A stretch of DNA of 49,845 nucleotides from a virus. The notes beneath the pieces were generated by a model that searched no databases, was not told where the DNA came from, and saw only the letters and a list, made by a program, of their open reading frames with translations. Location: IMG/VR virus record IMGVR_UViG_3300005617_000468, positions 1-49,845 of that record. One strand, written 5' to 3'. This document shows, piece after piece, positions 1 through 6,790 of this stretch. The position numbers were made by a program, and so were the translations under genes. The stretch's first letter is position 1. Each line of letters begins with the position of its first letter.

Positions 1-80
1 CCGAGCTGGCAGCGTTTGATGCCTGCGGCGAGGGTGCGTTGCAGGGGCGTTGTGCCCCAGTCGTCATTCTGTAGTGACAT
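1..80 (-). CDS. partial hypothetical gene at left edge
   Basis: An ATG at 80 opens a leftward frame that stays open to the window edge (26 codons, beginning MSLQNDDWGTT). It lies 61 bases downstream of the preceding leftward gene and would be the last visible member of the early operon. I do not recognise it and only the N-terminus is visible. Confidence 0.45.
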   Translation of the reverse strand, partial: MSLQNDDWGTTPLQRTLAAGIKRCQL

Positions 81-141
81 GTGATGTGTCCTGTGGTTGT
101 GCGCCGGTCAGGGCGCGGTTGTTGTTGACTGCGTTTGCAGA

Positions 142-690
142 TTAGCAGGCGCACCGAAACGAGCGCGGCGGGTCATTCACCTTGCGCCCAGTAAAGCGTT
201 CGTAGTGCGCCCAAAACTCGTCGTTCGGCTCAAGCCCGTCGCCGCATTCAAGGTCAGTGCCGAAGCATCCGTGCTCGGCGCAAGCAATCAAGTGCTCAAA
301 GCGCGTGCCTTCTTCCGGTTCATAGCTAAACAGGCGATGGGCGAAATCATCCAGCCACTTGCGCGATGCTTCCCGTGCGTCGTCGTTTGGCGTTTGTACA
401 AACGCCGGATGCGTCCAATCATGGCGCAGGCTGGTGATGGTCTGCGGGTAAAGGCACAGCCAGAACACGTCGCCGGGTTGTGCGGTATGCGCCAAGAACG
501 GGTCAACGATGCCGATGCAAGCCTCGTCAGCTTCAGCACCGCGCACAGAGCGCACTACGCCGGGCTTTACGAGGACGACGTGCTGGCCAGGATAAAGGCG
601 CTCGTCGGAGGTAACAGGCGCGATGGCAATGTGGATGGCGTCACGCTGAGCCGAAGCGGGCGCAAGTGTGCCGAGTTTGATGTCGCTCAT
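142..690 (-). CDS. hypothetical phage protein, 182 aa
   Basis: Leftward gene starting 3 bases after the stop of the gene before it, so co-transcribed with the recombination genes. The protein reads as a soluble globular protein with a central GDVFWLCLYPQTITSLRHDW stretch, an aromatic/acidic helix (ASRKWLDDFAHRLFSYEPEE) and a Cys-containing C-terminal half (CAEHGCFGTDLECGDG). There is no signal peptide or membrane span. Proteins with this Trp-rich pattern recur in environmental phages without assigned function. Placement beside a Sak4-like ATPase and a RecB-like nuclease suggests a role in DNA metabolism, but that is inference only. Confidence 0.75.
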   Translation of the reverse strand: MSDIKLGTLAPASAQRDAIHIAIAPVTSDERLYPGQHVVLVKPGVVRSVRGAEADEACIGIVDPFLAHTAQPGDVFWLCLYPQTITSLRHDWTHPAFVQTPNDDAREASRKWLDDFAHRLFSYEPEEGTRFEHLIACAEHGCFGTDLECGDGLEPNDEFWAHYERFTGRKVNDPPRSFRCAC

Positions 691-693
691 AGG

Positions 694-909
694 TCAGGGC
701 GCCGTTTGAGCGGGCGCGGGTGCGTCCGCCATTTCTACCCAGCAACAACCCTCCGCTTCATCGCAGAGGTGCTGGTAAATCTTGCCGCATGAGCAGGTCC
801 AGCGGTCGCCGGTGACGCGGTAGCCGGACATGGCCCAGCGGCTCTGCCGAATCAGTATGTCGCAGTTATGTCGCTTTTCGCCAATACGCTTGGGTTCTTG
901 TGCGTTCAT
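694..909 (-). CDS. small Cys-rich protein, 71 aa
   Basis: Starts at ATG 909, whose last two bases are shared with the TGA (908-906) of the upstream gene, the ATGA overlap used throughout this operon. A longer in-frame start at 972 would run back into the upstream gene and is not needed. The protein has CSC...C...CC cysteines (WTCSCGKIYQHLCDEAEGCC), suggesting a small metal-binding fold, and a Pro/Ala tail. Function unknown. Confidence 0.7.
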   Translation of the reverse strand: MNAQEPKRIGEKRHNCDILIRQSRWAMSGYRVTGDRWTCSCGKIYQHLCDEAEGCCWVEMADAPAPAQTAP

Positions 910-1697
910 GCGCTCGGTGCGGTTTGCGCCGTGGACGGCGCGGGCGCGTCCGGCAAAAAGTATTTGTCCCAATAAGCCCGCACAACGCCGTCAACGCGCT
1001 CGCTAATGAGAATTTCCTGCCCGGTAAGATGCTGGCAGCGCGAGCCGCAGTTGACGGTGTCGCTGGTTTTGAAGTTGATGTACACCTGGTTCGCGAAGTT
1101 GCGCCACACATAGCCGAGGCTGGAGCAACGGCTGGCGACGATGGCGCGAACCTTGCCCGTAAGTGCGATATCCTGGGCGGCGACCTCTTGCTGCCCTTTG
1201 CGCTCGATATACTTCTCGCGTACGTGTCCAAGCAAAACGCACTCGTCCGCGGCCTTGCAGAACAGCCAGAGCGTTTCGCCCATTGCTTCGCGCAAGCGAC
1301 CGTAGCCCGCGCCCTGCGGCAGTTCCACAATGGACGTGCCTTGGAAGTCCTTACCGAGCACGCTTTTCTTGTACTGGGCGAGCGCGTAGGGATCGCAGAG
1401 CGCTTCGACCTCGTCGATGGTGTCGATGACGAGGCGGCGGCAGGCGGGAGTGCCCGCTTCACGCAACGCGATGAGCTTCGCCAGAACCGCCTGAAGATGC
1501 GCCATGTCGCGTATGTTGATCTTGCGCGCGGTGACGAAATCGGCGCCGGCAGGCTCCAGTTCGAGAATGAGCGAGTCGGGCAACAAGGCGGCGATCGTGG
1601 TTTTGCCGCCCTTGGGCGGGCCGTAGAGGAGAGAGAGTTGCGGGTTGCGGCGCGACGGCGGAACGGGCGCGGTCGGAATGTTGATGGGGTCGCTCAT
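906..1697 (-). CDS. AAA_24 / Sak4-like RecA-fold ATPase
   Basis: A 263-residue P-loop ATPase. Walker A is GPPKGGKT at residues 26-33 and Walker B is in RRLVIDTIDEVEAL (about 87-100). This layout, a near N-terminal P-loop after a short Pro-rich leader with the acidic strand some 60 residues later, is that of the phage AAA_24 group, which includes Sak4-type single-strand annealing/recombination ATPases related to RecA/UvsX. It overlaps its neighbours by 4 bases on both sides and lies near a PD-(D/E)XK nuclease (1909-2865), so the two probably form a phage recombination module (resection plus annealing). No SSB was recognised nearby. The family assignment is good; the precise biochemical role is inferred. 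Confidence 0.82.
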   Translation of the reverse strand: MSDPINIPTAPVPPSRRNPQLSLLYGPPKGGKTTIAALLPDSLILELEPAGADFVTARKINIRDMAHLQAVLAKLIALREAGTPACRRLVIDTIDEVEALCDPYALAQYKKSVLGKDFQGTSIVELPQGAGYGRLREAMGETLWLFCKAADECVLLGHVREKYIERKGQQEVAAQDIALTGKVRAIVASRCSSLGYVWRNFANQVYINFKTSDTVNCGSRCQHLTGQEILISERVDGVVRAYWDKYFLPDAPAPSTAQTAPSA

Positions 1698-1912
1698 GGT
1701 GCCGCCTCCCTACGCCCTGCCGCTGCGAGGCGGTCGGCGAGCCGTGCTTTGACCAAGTCGCGCAGTTGACGCTCGCGGTTCTCGGCTTCGACACGCAGCA
1801 ATTGATTCATCCACTCGCGACACACGTCGCACAGTTTGTTTTCAGCGGCGATGCGCTCCATGTGGAGTTCGTTGAGCACGCCTTCGGCTTCAAGCAGTTC
1901 GGCGTCAGTCAT
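1694..1912 (-). CDS. small helical protein between nuclease and ATPase, 72 aa
   Basis: ATGA overlaps on both sides place it between the PD-(D/E)XK nuclease and the Sak4-like ATPase. The sequence is almost wholly charged helix (EAEGVLNELHMERIAAEN..., VEAENRERQLRDLVKARL) with one CDVC pair, so a short coiled coil is likely. It could be an accessory subunit of either enzyme. No known family recognised. Confidence 0.65.
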   Translation of the reverse strand: MTDAELLEAEGVLNELHMERIAAENKLCDVCREWMNQLLRVEAENRERQLRDLVKARLADRLAAAGRREAAP

Positions 1913-2865
1913 GGTGTCCCCTCGGGTTGTGCGCCGTCGCGGGCGCGTTCGCGTTGCTTGGCGGCTTCGGCATCTTCAAATTCGTCAGTGGCGAGCTTCA
2001 GCGGGCGGTCGCTGGGCGGCAGTACACAAACACCAATGTACTCGCAGCACCCGAAAGTATGGCGGCAACAACCAAGTTCAGCGCACGCCATCGGCCACGA
2101 GTCATGGTCCTGCGGGTCGCGTTCAAGAATCTCGCGGGCCTTGCGAAGCGTATGACGACGCCACTCGTCAACACGGTCCTGCGGGAAGAACAGTCCGCCG
2201 TCCTTGGGAAAGGCGTAGGCGACGCCGGTCTTGCTCGGCTTGCGCATGATAATGCGAACAGGTTGAACGCCAGCGACGGACTTGTTGGGATGCTGCACCT
2301 GCCACGAATAGATATAGCCCATGAACTGGCCGCTATTCTGCATCGCTTTGATTTGGGCGTCCTCGTCGCGGCTGCTACTTTTCCAATCGACTATCCAGCG
2401 ACGGCCGTCTTGGTCAACGCCAACGAGGTCGCGGCGAAACTCCCACATAATACGGGCGGGCACTAAATCAGCGCAACCCATGTCCTGCGGTTTTCGGGCT
2501 ACGTGGACAATGCCAAGCTCGACGACGCCCTGTTGTTCCACTTCCTCAATGGTCCAGCCAGTGAACGTGCTCGCATGCTCCGCGCGGAAAGCCGCGAGCG
2601 CATCCTTCAAATATGGCGCGGTCCTATACTCTTTCTCGCTCGCCGCAATGGGCGTCTCAGCCAGCACCGCGTCAATCGCCGCTTCCTGCGCCGCCACGTC
2701 CTTGCCGGTTTGGAGCGCATGCAACGCTCCGTGGATGGCGGTGCCAGCGATGAGGCCGCTGGAGGTGCGCACCGGACGGCGGTCGAGTACCTTGTACATT
2801 CTGTACGCGGCAGGGCAGCGCGAGTACATGCCTAGCGACGAGGAGGAGAGCGTCAGCGTTGTCAT
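1909..2865 (-). CDS. PD-(D/E)XK nuclease with Cas4/AddB-type cysteine cluster
   Basis: A 318-residue RecB-family nuclease. The N-terminus LSSSSLGMYSRCPAAYRMYK carries the SxxxxxxCPxxY motif with C17. GTAIHGALHAL (41-51) gives the conserved His. Motifs II/III are the strands ending VDWK (D160, K162), and GQFMGYIYSW supplies the QxxxY helix (Q180, Y184). A C-terminal cluster (C261, C266/C267, C273/C274, C280) together with C17 matches the four-cysteine pattern that holds a 4Fe-4S cluster in Cas4 and AddB. It is thus likely a DNA-end resecting exonuclease partnering the Sak4-like ATPase 200 bases downstream. No cas genes or CRISPR repeats are present, so this is not evidence of CRISPR. Confidence 0.85.
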   Translation of the reverse strand: MTTLTLSSSSLGMYSRCPAAYRMYKVLDRRPVRTSSGLIAGTAIHGALHALQTGKDVAAQEAAIDAVLAETPIAASEKEYRTAPYLKDALAAFRAEHASTFTGWTIEEVEQQGVVELGIVHVARKPQDMGCADLVPARIMWEFRRDLVGVDQDGRRWIVDWKSSSRDEDAQIKAMQNSGQFMGYIYSWQVQHPNKSVAGVQPVRIIMRKPSKTGVAYAFPKDGGLFFPQDRVDEWRRHTLRKAREILERDPQDHDSWPMACAELGCCRHTFGCCEYIGVCVLPPSDRPLKLATDEFEDAEAAKQRERARDGAQPEGTP

Positions 2866-3119
2866 GCGACCACCGACCTTTCGCCTGCCGCATGGGCGCG
2901 GCGTTCTTCGACCAGGGCGGCGATGGCGGCTGCGGCGATGCCCGTGCTGCCCAGCAAAGCATTGCGCTTGTTCGCTGGCGCACTCGCTTCAAGCAAGCAA
3001 CAGATCGCGTGGACAAGCTGCGGGCCGCTGAGGCTCGTGGGTACGGCCTCCTCAATGAGTTGAATTGCGCCTTGGGCAAGAGCGATGCCGTCGAGGTCTT
3101 TTTGGGTGAGGAGGGTCAC
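2862..3119 (-). CDS. hypothetical, 85 aa
   Basis: Joined to its neighbours by ATGA overlaps. Composition is Ala/Leu-rich with predicted helices (AIQLIEEAVPTSLSGPQLVHAICCLLEAS, and IAAAAIAALVEERRAHAA). Hydrophobic stretches are too short and interrupted for a clear membrane span. No family recognised; position immediately upstream of the nuclease is its only context. Confidence 0.6.
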   Translation of the reverse strand: MTLLTQKDLDGIALAQGAIQLIEEAVPTSLSGPQLVHAICCLLEASAPANKRNALLGSTGIAAAAIAALVEERRAHAAGERSVVA

Positions 3120-3436
3120 GCTTTGCCTTTGATGATGCGGTTCAGGGCGCGAAGGATGTTGCGCTTGGGCGTTTGCACAAAGGCGCGTCCGACTGCTCTA
3201 AGACGGTCATTGATGCGATAGGTCGGCATACCGAACAAATTGGCCAAGTCTGTTTCAAGCGCGTTGAAGTGAGGCGTGTATCGCGGAATCTTTTGCAACG
3301 CTGCAATGTGCCCAACCGCACAATGACGCCCGCGCAAGTCGTCGTAATCGCCAACGCACCATTGACTGGACGGGATGCGTTTGAGCCGTTCAGCGTATTG
3401 CTTCGCCGCGTGTACTTTTAGTGGGTCGGTTTTCAT
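3116..3436 (-). CDS. hypothetical, 106 aa
   Basis: Shares ATGA overlaps with both neighbours. Short basic protein with several helices. The segment CVGDYDDLRGRHCAVGHIAAL followed by LFGMPTYRINDRLRAVGRAF and a Lys/Arg tail resembles a common class of small phage and host proteins of the 'RCAVGHI' type, which have no firm function. Net positive charge would suit nucleic-acid contact, but I see no definable motif. Confidence 0.65.
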   Translation of the reverse strand: MKTDPLKVHAAKQYAERLKRIPSSQWCVGDYDDLRGRHCAVGHIAALQKIPRYTPHFNALETDLANLFGMPTYRINDRLRAVGRAFVQTPKRNILRALNRIIKGKA

Positions 3437-3627
3437 GGCGTCATCTTCGCCGACCGCGCCAGCGTCCGTTCAATCTCCTCGTGCGTCACGACGAGGCCGT
3501 AGTGGACGGCGAGCCGGTGCGCGGCCAACTCGAACAGCGTCGCCGTCGCGATGCCGGGAAAGCCCTGCTCGTGGTTGCGCACCACGGTTTCGATCAACTC
3601 GCTGCGGTCGGTGGCGGTCATATTCAA
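3433..3627 (-). CDS. hypothetical, 64 aa (TTG or ATG start)
   Basis: Small acidic helical protein (TDRSELIETVVRNHEQGF..., HEEIERTLARSAK). Two starts are possible. TTG at 3627 makes a TTGA overlap with the upstream stop, in keeping with the 4-base overlaps of the operon; ATG at 3621 is canonical but leaves a 2-base gap. I list the longer form because TTGA and GTGA overlaps recur elsewhere in this genome. Function unknown. Confidence 0.6.
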   Translation of the reverse strand: MNMTATDRSELIETVVRNHEQGFPGIATATLFELAAHRLAVHYGLVVTHEEIERTLARSAKMTP

Positions 3628-4082
3628 AAAGGGGGTTCGTCGTCGCCCACGTCAGGCTGTGCCGGTGCCTGCGCGGGTTGCGGCATGGCCTTCGCGCCAG
3701 CCAGCGCCATCTCGATTTGCGCCCGCAGCCACGGCTTGGGCGGCGGGTCGCTGCGGTCAAGGAGAAAGCGCAGGTACTGTGCGTCCTCACGTGCAATGCG
3801 CGACAACGGCCACGCGCTCTTGGGCGATGATGGCCCGTACTTTGAGCCGTACGGCATCGTCGGGTCTTTGAAGCGCGGCTCTGTCGGCGTCGAAGCCGAC
3901 ACGGGCGCAGCGGTCACTTGCTTGATGCTGCTGGGGTTCGCCGCGAGTGCGTCGTCAATCTCACGCCGCGTGCAGCCGAGCGAGCGGAACTCGCGCAGCG
4001 CGGCCTGGGCGTCGTCGTCGCTCACGTCAGACGAGGTGACGCGGCGAAACAAGGCAGCGAGCTTGGAGCGGAGGTCGGTCAT
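3624..4082 (-). CDS. DUF3820-like protein, 152 aa
   Basis: The C-terminal half shows the DUF3820 pattern (putative quorum-sensing-regulated virulence factor family): MPYGSKYG, then PLSRIAREDAQYLRFLLDR, then KPWLRAQIEMAL. This corresponds to the family signature of a small 'MPFGKYKG' turn, 'PLxxIPxxYLxWLL' helix and 'LRxxIExEL' helix. The N-terminal about 65 residues (acidic helix DDDAQAALREFRSLGCTRREIDDALA) are an addition not typical of the family. The family is common in phage replication or recombination clusters, and the biochemical role is unknown. It overlaps both neighbours by 4 bases. Confidence 0.6.
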   Translation of the reverse strand: MTDLRSKLAALFRRVTSSDVSDDDAQAALREFRSLGCTRREIDDALAANPSSIKQVTAAPVSASTPTEPRFKDPTMPYGSKYGPSSPKSAWPLSRIAREDAQYLRFLLDRSDPPPKPWLRAQIEMALAGAKAMPQPAQAPAQPDVGDDEPPF

Positions 4083-4369
4083 GGCGCGGGTGTTGCGGGG
4101 GCTTTGTGCAATCGCACAGCATCAGCTTCCGCTTTCGCTTCTGCTTCCTTTTTCGCTCGGGCATCCCTTCGCGCACGATGCTCCTCAGCCTGTTTCATCG
4201 CGTAGTCAAAAGCAGTTTCAGTGCGCTTTTCTTCATCGCCGTCAATCTCCTCTAGGATGTCATAGGCGTTTTGTACCGCAGTTTCAACTTCGATGGGATT
4301 TTCGGGATGTGCCCATTGCCCGCCTACAATCGAAGCAGCCATTAACGCTAACAATTCTCGGTCTCTCAT
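4079..4369 (-). CDS. hypothetical, 96 aa
   Basis: Helical, strongly charged protein. The N-terminal part (MRDRELLALMAASIVGG... NAYDILEEID) resembles short phage proteins of unknown function that begin 'LLALMAA', and the C-terminal part is a Lys/Glu/Ala coiled-coil-like tail (KQAEEHRARRDARAKKEAEA). Overlaps neighbours by 4 bases and is the second gene of the leftward early operon. Confidence 0.6.
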   Translation of the reverse strand: MRDRELLALMAASIVGGQWAHPENPIEVETAVQNAYDILEEIDGDEEKRTETAFDYAMKQAEEHRARRDARAKKEAEAKAEADAVRLHKAPATPAP

Positions 4370-4602
4370 CGTTTGCTCGCTTTCTCTGGTTCAGGTTCAA
4401 TCACGAACAGTTCGTCCAGCGACACACCGCTCTTATGCGAAATCTGCGCAGCGGTATCCAATGTCATGCCGCCTGCGTCCTTCTTCGACATGAAGCGGTA
4501 AAGTATCGTCGGATGAATCCCCCATTTGTCGGCAGCCGCGTTTACCGAACCGTGAACGCGCTCGACAAGCAGGGTGAACTTTTCAGAAGGGCGAACGTTC
4601 AT
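4366..4602 (-). CDS. Cro/CI-type HTH regulator, 78 aa
   Basis: First gene of the leftward early operon. Residues about 9-60 form an HTH_3-type fold: FTLLVERVHGSVNAAADKWGI, then a recognition-helix region HPTILYRFMSKKDAGG, then LDTAAQISHKSGVSLDELF. The start ATG lies 9 bases after a TAATTT box (see promoter 4612-4640), so the transcript is probably leaderless. It lies divergent from the RepA-like gene, with inverted TGTCAA/TTGACG boxes between them, the usual arrangement for a regulator controlling both directions. Confidence 0.8.
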   Translation of the reverse strand: MNVRPSEKFTLLVERVHGSVNAAADKWGIHPTILYRFMSKKDAGGMTLDTAAQISHKSGVSLDELFVIEPEPEKASKR

Positions 4603-4611
4603 GTTTCGCGC

Positions 4612-4640
4612 AAATTACACACGACGCGAAAATGTGTCAA
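4612..4640 (-). promoter_or_regulatory. leftward early promoter
   Basis: Reading leftward: TTGACA at 4640-4635, 17-base spacer, TAATTT at 4617-4612, then 9 bases to the ATG of the HTH gene at 4602. The expected transcription start falls within 2-3 bases of the ATG, leaving no room for a ribosome-binding site. It would drive the whole operon down to the left edge. Confidence 0.7.
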
Positions 4641-4651
4641 CACTTTTTTAA

Positions 4652-4679
4652 TTGACGCTATACACAGCCTATTTAAGCT
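4652..4679 (+). promoter_or_regulatory. rightward promoter of the RepA-like gene
   Basis: TTGACG at 4652-4657, 16-base spacer, TAAGCT at 4674-4679, then 6 bases to GTG at 4686. It is back to back with the leftward promoter: GTCAA (4636-4640) and TTGAC (4652-4656) form an inverted repeat 11 bases apart. That could also be an operator for the adjacent HTH protein. The promoter supports the GTG start over the later ATG at 4806. Confidence 0.65.
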
Positions 4680-4685
4680 GTCGTT

Positions 4686-5681
4686 GTGCCTGCCGCTATT
4701 TTCAAACCGGGCCTCTCTGGCGCAACGCTGGACGAGGCGTTGGAAACGTGCGGCGAGAGTCCACCAGTCCTTATTGACCAACTCATCAGCGACAATTCCA
4801 CGGTGATGCTTTCAGGCGATGGCGACACCGGGAAAAGCATCATCAGCCTTTGTGTCGCGGCGGCCGCCAGCAGCGGGCTTCCAGTTTGGGGCCAGTTCGA
4901 TTGCCGAACGCCACTGAAGATTTATTACCTTGTCGGCGAGCGCAACGCCCGAGAGTCCTTAATTCGCCTGCGCCAGATGCGAGCCAAGTTGCCGTTGAAC
5001 AAAGAGAACTTTTCCATCAACGGCAGCTTGGTAGGAACCATCGACTTGAGCAGCGACATCTACGTCGCCAGCTTCATCGACTTTCTGAAGAAGGATTGCC
5101 CCGGCCTGCAACTGCTATTTCTTGAGCCGATCTACGCGATGGTCCCCGTTTGGGACGAGCGGCATGTTCTCGCTTTGGTTCGTAACCTTACGCTCATCAA
5201 GGCCCAACTGAATTGCGCCGTTTGGCTCACCCACCACAACACCAAATCCATTGTCAGCACTTGGGGGAGCGAGAAGCAACGCGCAAACGCTTACTATGGA
5301 CCTGTTTGGCTGTACAACCACGTCGAGGGGCAATACAGCGTCACCAAAACCGGGGACAACACCCGCAAGTTGACGATGCAGAAGGACACAAATCGAATCA
5401 TGCTCTCCGAAATCCCGCTCGTTTACGACTCCTCGACATGCACGGTCGAGATGGACCCCAACGACCTGCTGGCGCCGCTCAAGGTACGGGATCGCATGTA
5501 TGTCTTCCTGCGACGGTGCGAGAACGAGAACCGCGGCTTTACCTTGAATGAAATCATGCTCCAAACTTGTGTGTCCCGCGCTACCTTCTTTCGCATCTGC
5601 GATCTGCCTCCGTGGAACGGCAGAATCAGCAACACAAACGCGCCCGGAAAAGAGGCTTTTTACACCATCGCGCCACGGTGA
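4686..5681 (+). CDS. RepA-like AAA_25 replication ATPase/helicase
   Basis: A 331-residue RecA-fold ATPase of the RepA/AAA_25 group. It shows an N-terminal GESPPVLIDQLISDNSTVML lead-in, Walker A GDGDTGKS (44-51), a YLVGERNARESLIRLR segment (81-96) that matches the family's 'GExxxxxLxxR' motif, Walker B LQLLFLEPIY with E147, and the motif-III-like strand VWLTHHNTK (179-187). The C-terminal about 60 residues (NEIMLQTCVSRATFFRICD) look like a winged-helix domain. Family members are hexameric replicative helicases in plasmids and phages. With no DNA polymerase or DnaB seen here, this is the best candidate replication initiator/helicase. The putative iteron array begins 40 bases after its stop. Confidence 0.8.
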   Translation: MPAAIFKPGLSGATLDEALETCGESPPVLIDQLISDNSTVMLSGDGDTGKSIISLCVAAAASSGLPVWGQFDCRTPLKIYYLVGERNARESLIRLRQMRAKLPLNKENFSINGSLVGTIDLSSDIYVASFIDFLKKDCPGLQLLFLEPIYAMVPVWDERHVLALVRNLTLIKAQLNCAVWLTHHNTKSIVSTWGSEKQRANAYYGPVWLYNHVEGQYSVTKTGDNTRKLTMQKDTNRIMLSEIPLVYDSSTCTVEMDPNDLLAPLKVRDRMYVFLRRCENENRGFTLNEIMLQTCVSRATFFRICDLPPWNGRISNTNAPGKEAFYTIAPR

Positions 5682-5722
5682 ATTTTCCCATTTTCGGGAC
5701 GCTGTAAGTCATTGATGCCGTA

Positions 5723-5887
5723 GTGAGACACCCCCCCTTTTTTCAATTTTGCTCAGCAAAACGCGAAATTCGCGTCGTTTTTGGGGTGTCTCAGCCTCTT
5801 GTGCATTGCATCGGTGAGACACCCCTGCGATTGTTCGCAACTTGCGTTGGTTATAGGCGCTTGCAAAGTGCCTCTAGGGTGTCTCAC
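5723..5887. repeat. four GTGAGACACCCC boxes with nested palindromes (candidate origin/operator)
   Basis: The 211-base gap between the converging RepA-like gene and the 82-aa gene holds a 12-base box in four copies of alternating orientation: GTGAGACACCCC at 5723-5734 (+), its complement with one mismatch at 5783-5794 (-), a perfect copy at 5814-5825 (+), and a complement with one mismatch at 5876-5887 (-). Box centres are spaced 60, 31 and 62 bases. Between boxes 1 and 2 lie two abutting perfect palindromes, TTTTGCT-C-AGCAAAA (5747-5761) and CGCGAA-A-TTCGCG (5762-5774). Between boxes 3 and 4 lie hairpins TGCGA-TTGT-TCGCA (5826-5839) and a weaker one at 5857-5873. Placement next to a replication ATPase makes an origin likely; operators or a bidirectional terminator are alternatives. 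Confidence 0.6.
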
Positions 5888-5892
5888 GTTTT

Positions 5893-6141
5893 TTACTCTG
5901 TATTACCACCATACGGTGATACAGGTAGAGAAAGATACTGGTCGCCGCTTGCGCGCCGCCTCTCAAATCGCGCTTGCCGCAACTGCGAATTCTCCTGCCT
6001 CAACCGCTCGCATTCCCAGCGCCACCGTTCGCACTCAGCCGCCAGCCAAAGCAGCGTGCTCCGGTGCGCCTCCAGGACCACTTGCAGGCGAAACGCGGGC
6101 TGTTGTAGCTGGCGCTCGGTCATTGGGCGCAAGGCTACCAT
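5893..6141 (-). CDS. coiled-coil protein, 82 aa
   Basis: Second gene of a two-gene leftward unit. I choose ATG 6141, with a GAGG 8 bases upstream and 14 bases after the previous stop; an in-frame start at 6240 would overlap that gene by 85 bases. The C-terminal half is a leucine-zipper-like helix (AAECERWRWECERLRQENSQ) followed by an Arg cluster, the look of a small dimerising DNA-binding protein. It ends 5 bases from the last box of the 5723-5887 repeat array, so it may bind there; that is inference. Confidence 0.55.
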   Translation of the reverse strand: MVALRPMTERQLQQPAFRLQVVLEAHRSTLLWLAAECERWRWECERLRQENSQLRQARFERRRASGDQYLSLPVSPYGGNTE

Positions 6142-6155
6142 GTCGCGTGGCCTCG

Positions 6156-6557
6156 TCAACGGGGCGCAGGTGCTGACTTGCGCCGTTGCAGGCCCGTCAG
6201 CGTCACCAACTTGGCAAGGTTCGCGTCTGTCCAGTCGCAATAGAAGTTCGCTTCCCGATCGCCGACGGCCTTAGCACGCAGCCAATCGCCAGCTTCGCGG
6301 CATTTGCGAATGAATTGCGAGCCTGTCACCGTCAGCCCCAACTTACCCACTCCAAACTCCCATATCTGGCTCCTGTGTCCTCTCCCATCGACGAACCAGC
6401 CGTCCTCATGGCGGCGTAGGCGATACTTTTGGGCCAGTGTAACGAGCAATTCCCGGTTTTCGGGCAATACGCCAAGCGTTTCGCCCGTCAGCACCTTCCG
6501 CGACTCAATTACCGGCCCTACAAGTAAAGCACCGTTGGTCATGTATTTTGAATTCAT
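6156..6557 (-). CDS. hypothetical, 133 aa
   Basis: First gene of a short leftward unit. The start is ATG 6557, placed 7 bases after a TAATCT box; the reading frame continues upstream to a TTG at 6593, but that TTG is itself the -35 box. The protein is a globular alpha/beta sequence with many charged residues (YRLRRHEDGWFVDGRGHRS, GSQFIRKCREAGDWLRAK, FYCDWTDANLAKLVTLTGL). No motif or family recognised. Confidence 0.7.
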   Translation of the reverse strand: MNSKYMTNGALLVGPVIESRKVLTGETLGVLPENRELLVTLAQKYRLRRHEDGWFVDGRGHRSQIWEFGVGKLGLTVTGSQFIRKCREAGDWLRAKAVGDREANFYCDWTDANLAKLVTLTGLQRRKSAPAPR

Positions 6558-6564
6558 GCTGTAA

Positions 6565-6593
6565 AGATTATTGGTTGACAGTGGTGCGGTCAA
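6565..6593 (-). promoter_or_regulatory. leftward leaderless promoter
   Basis: Leftward TTGACC (6593-6588), 17-base spacer, TAATCT (6570-6565), then 7 bases to ATG 6557. It overlaps face to face with the rightward promoter at 6575-6603, so the two -35 boxes lie inside each other's spacers and the promoters should compete. Confidence 0.7.
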
Positions 6594-6603
6594 GCTGTAT
6601 TGT
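6575..6603 (+). promoter_or_regulatory. rightward leaderless promoter
   Basis: TTGACA (6575-6580), 17-base spacer, TATTGT (6598-6603), then 7 bases to ATG 6611. It mirrors the leftward promoter on the other strand, with the same 7-base gap to the start codon. Confidence 0.7.
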
Positions 6604-6610
6604 GCGCGGT

Positions 6611-6787
6611 ATGCAGCGACCTAGACGCAGCAACCAATCAACCCAACACCTTATGAGCGCCGCCTTTGCGCAACCTGGACCTAACAGGGTCGATGGCTGG
6701 TGCGGCTGTTACCGCACGCGCTCGCCAAATTGCCGCCGTGCCCCGGCAGCGCCCTGCTGCTATCTAGGCGGGGTGCGGCGGCGCTAA
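6611..6787 (+). CDS. small Arg/Cys-rich protein, 58 aa
   Basis: ATG at 6611 sits 7 bases after a TATTGT box, which is the main support for this short gene. The protein is basic and Cys-rich (GWCGCYRTRSPNCRR, APCCYLGG), suggesting metal binding. It ends 3 bases before the next gene. No family recognised. Confidence 0.5.
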   Translation: MQRPRRSNQSTQHLMSAAFAQPGPNRVDGWCGCYRTRSPNCRRAPAAPCCYLGGVRRR

Positions 6788-6790
6788 CGT

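Noticed and set aside
97-792. Rightward 231-codon frame
   Set aside because: It lies antisense to the 142-690 gene of the early operon, has no matching promoter or start context, and its translation shows no motifs.
900-1769. Rightward 289-codon frame
   Set aside because: It is antisense to the Sak4-like ATPase, whose Walker motifs and coupling are clear.
1909-2865. CRISPR adaptation gene (Cas4)
   Set aside because: The cysteine pattern is Cas4/AddB-like but there are no repeats or other cas genes; phage recombination context explains it.
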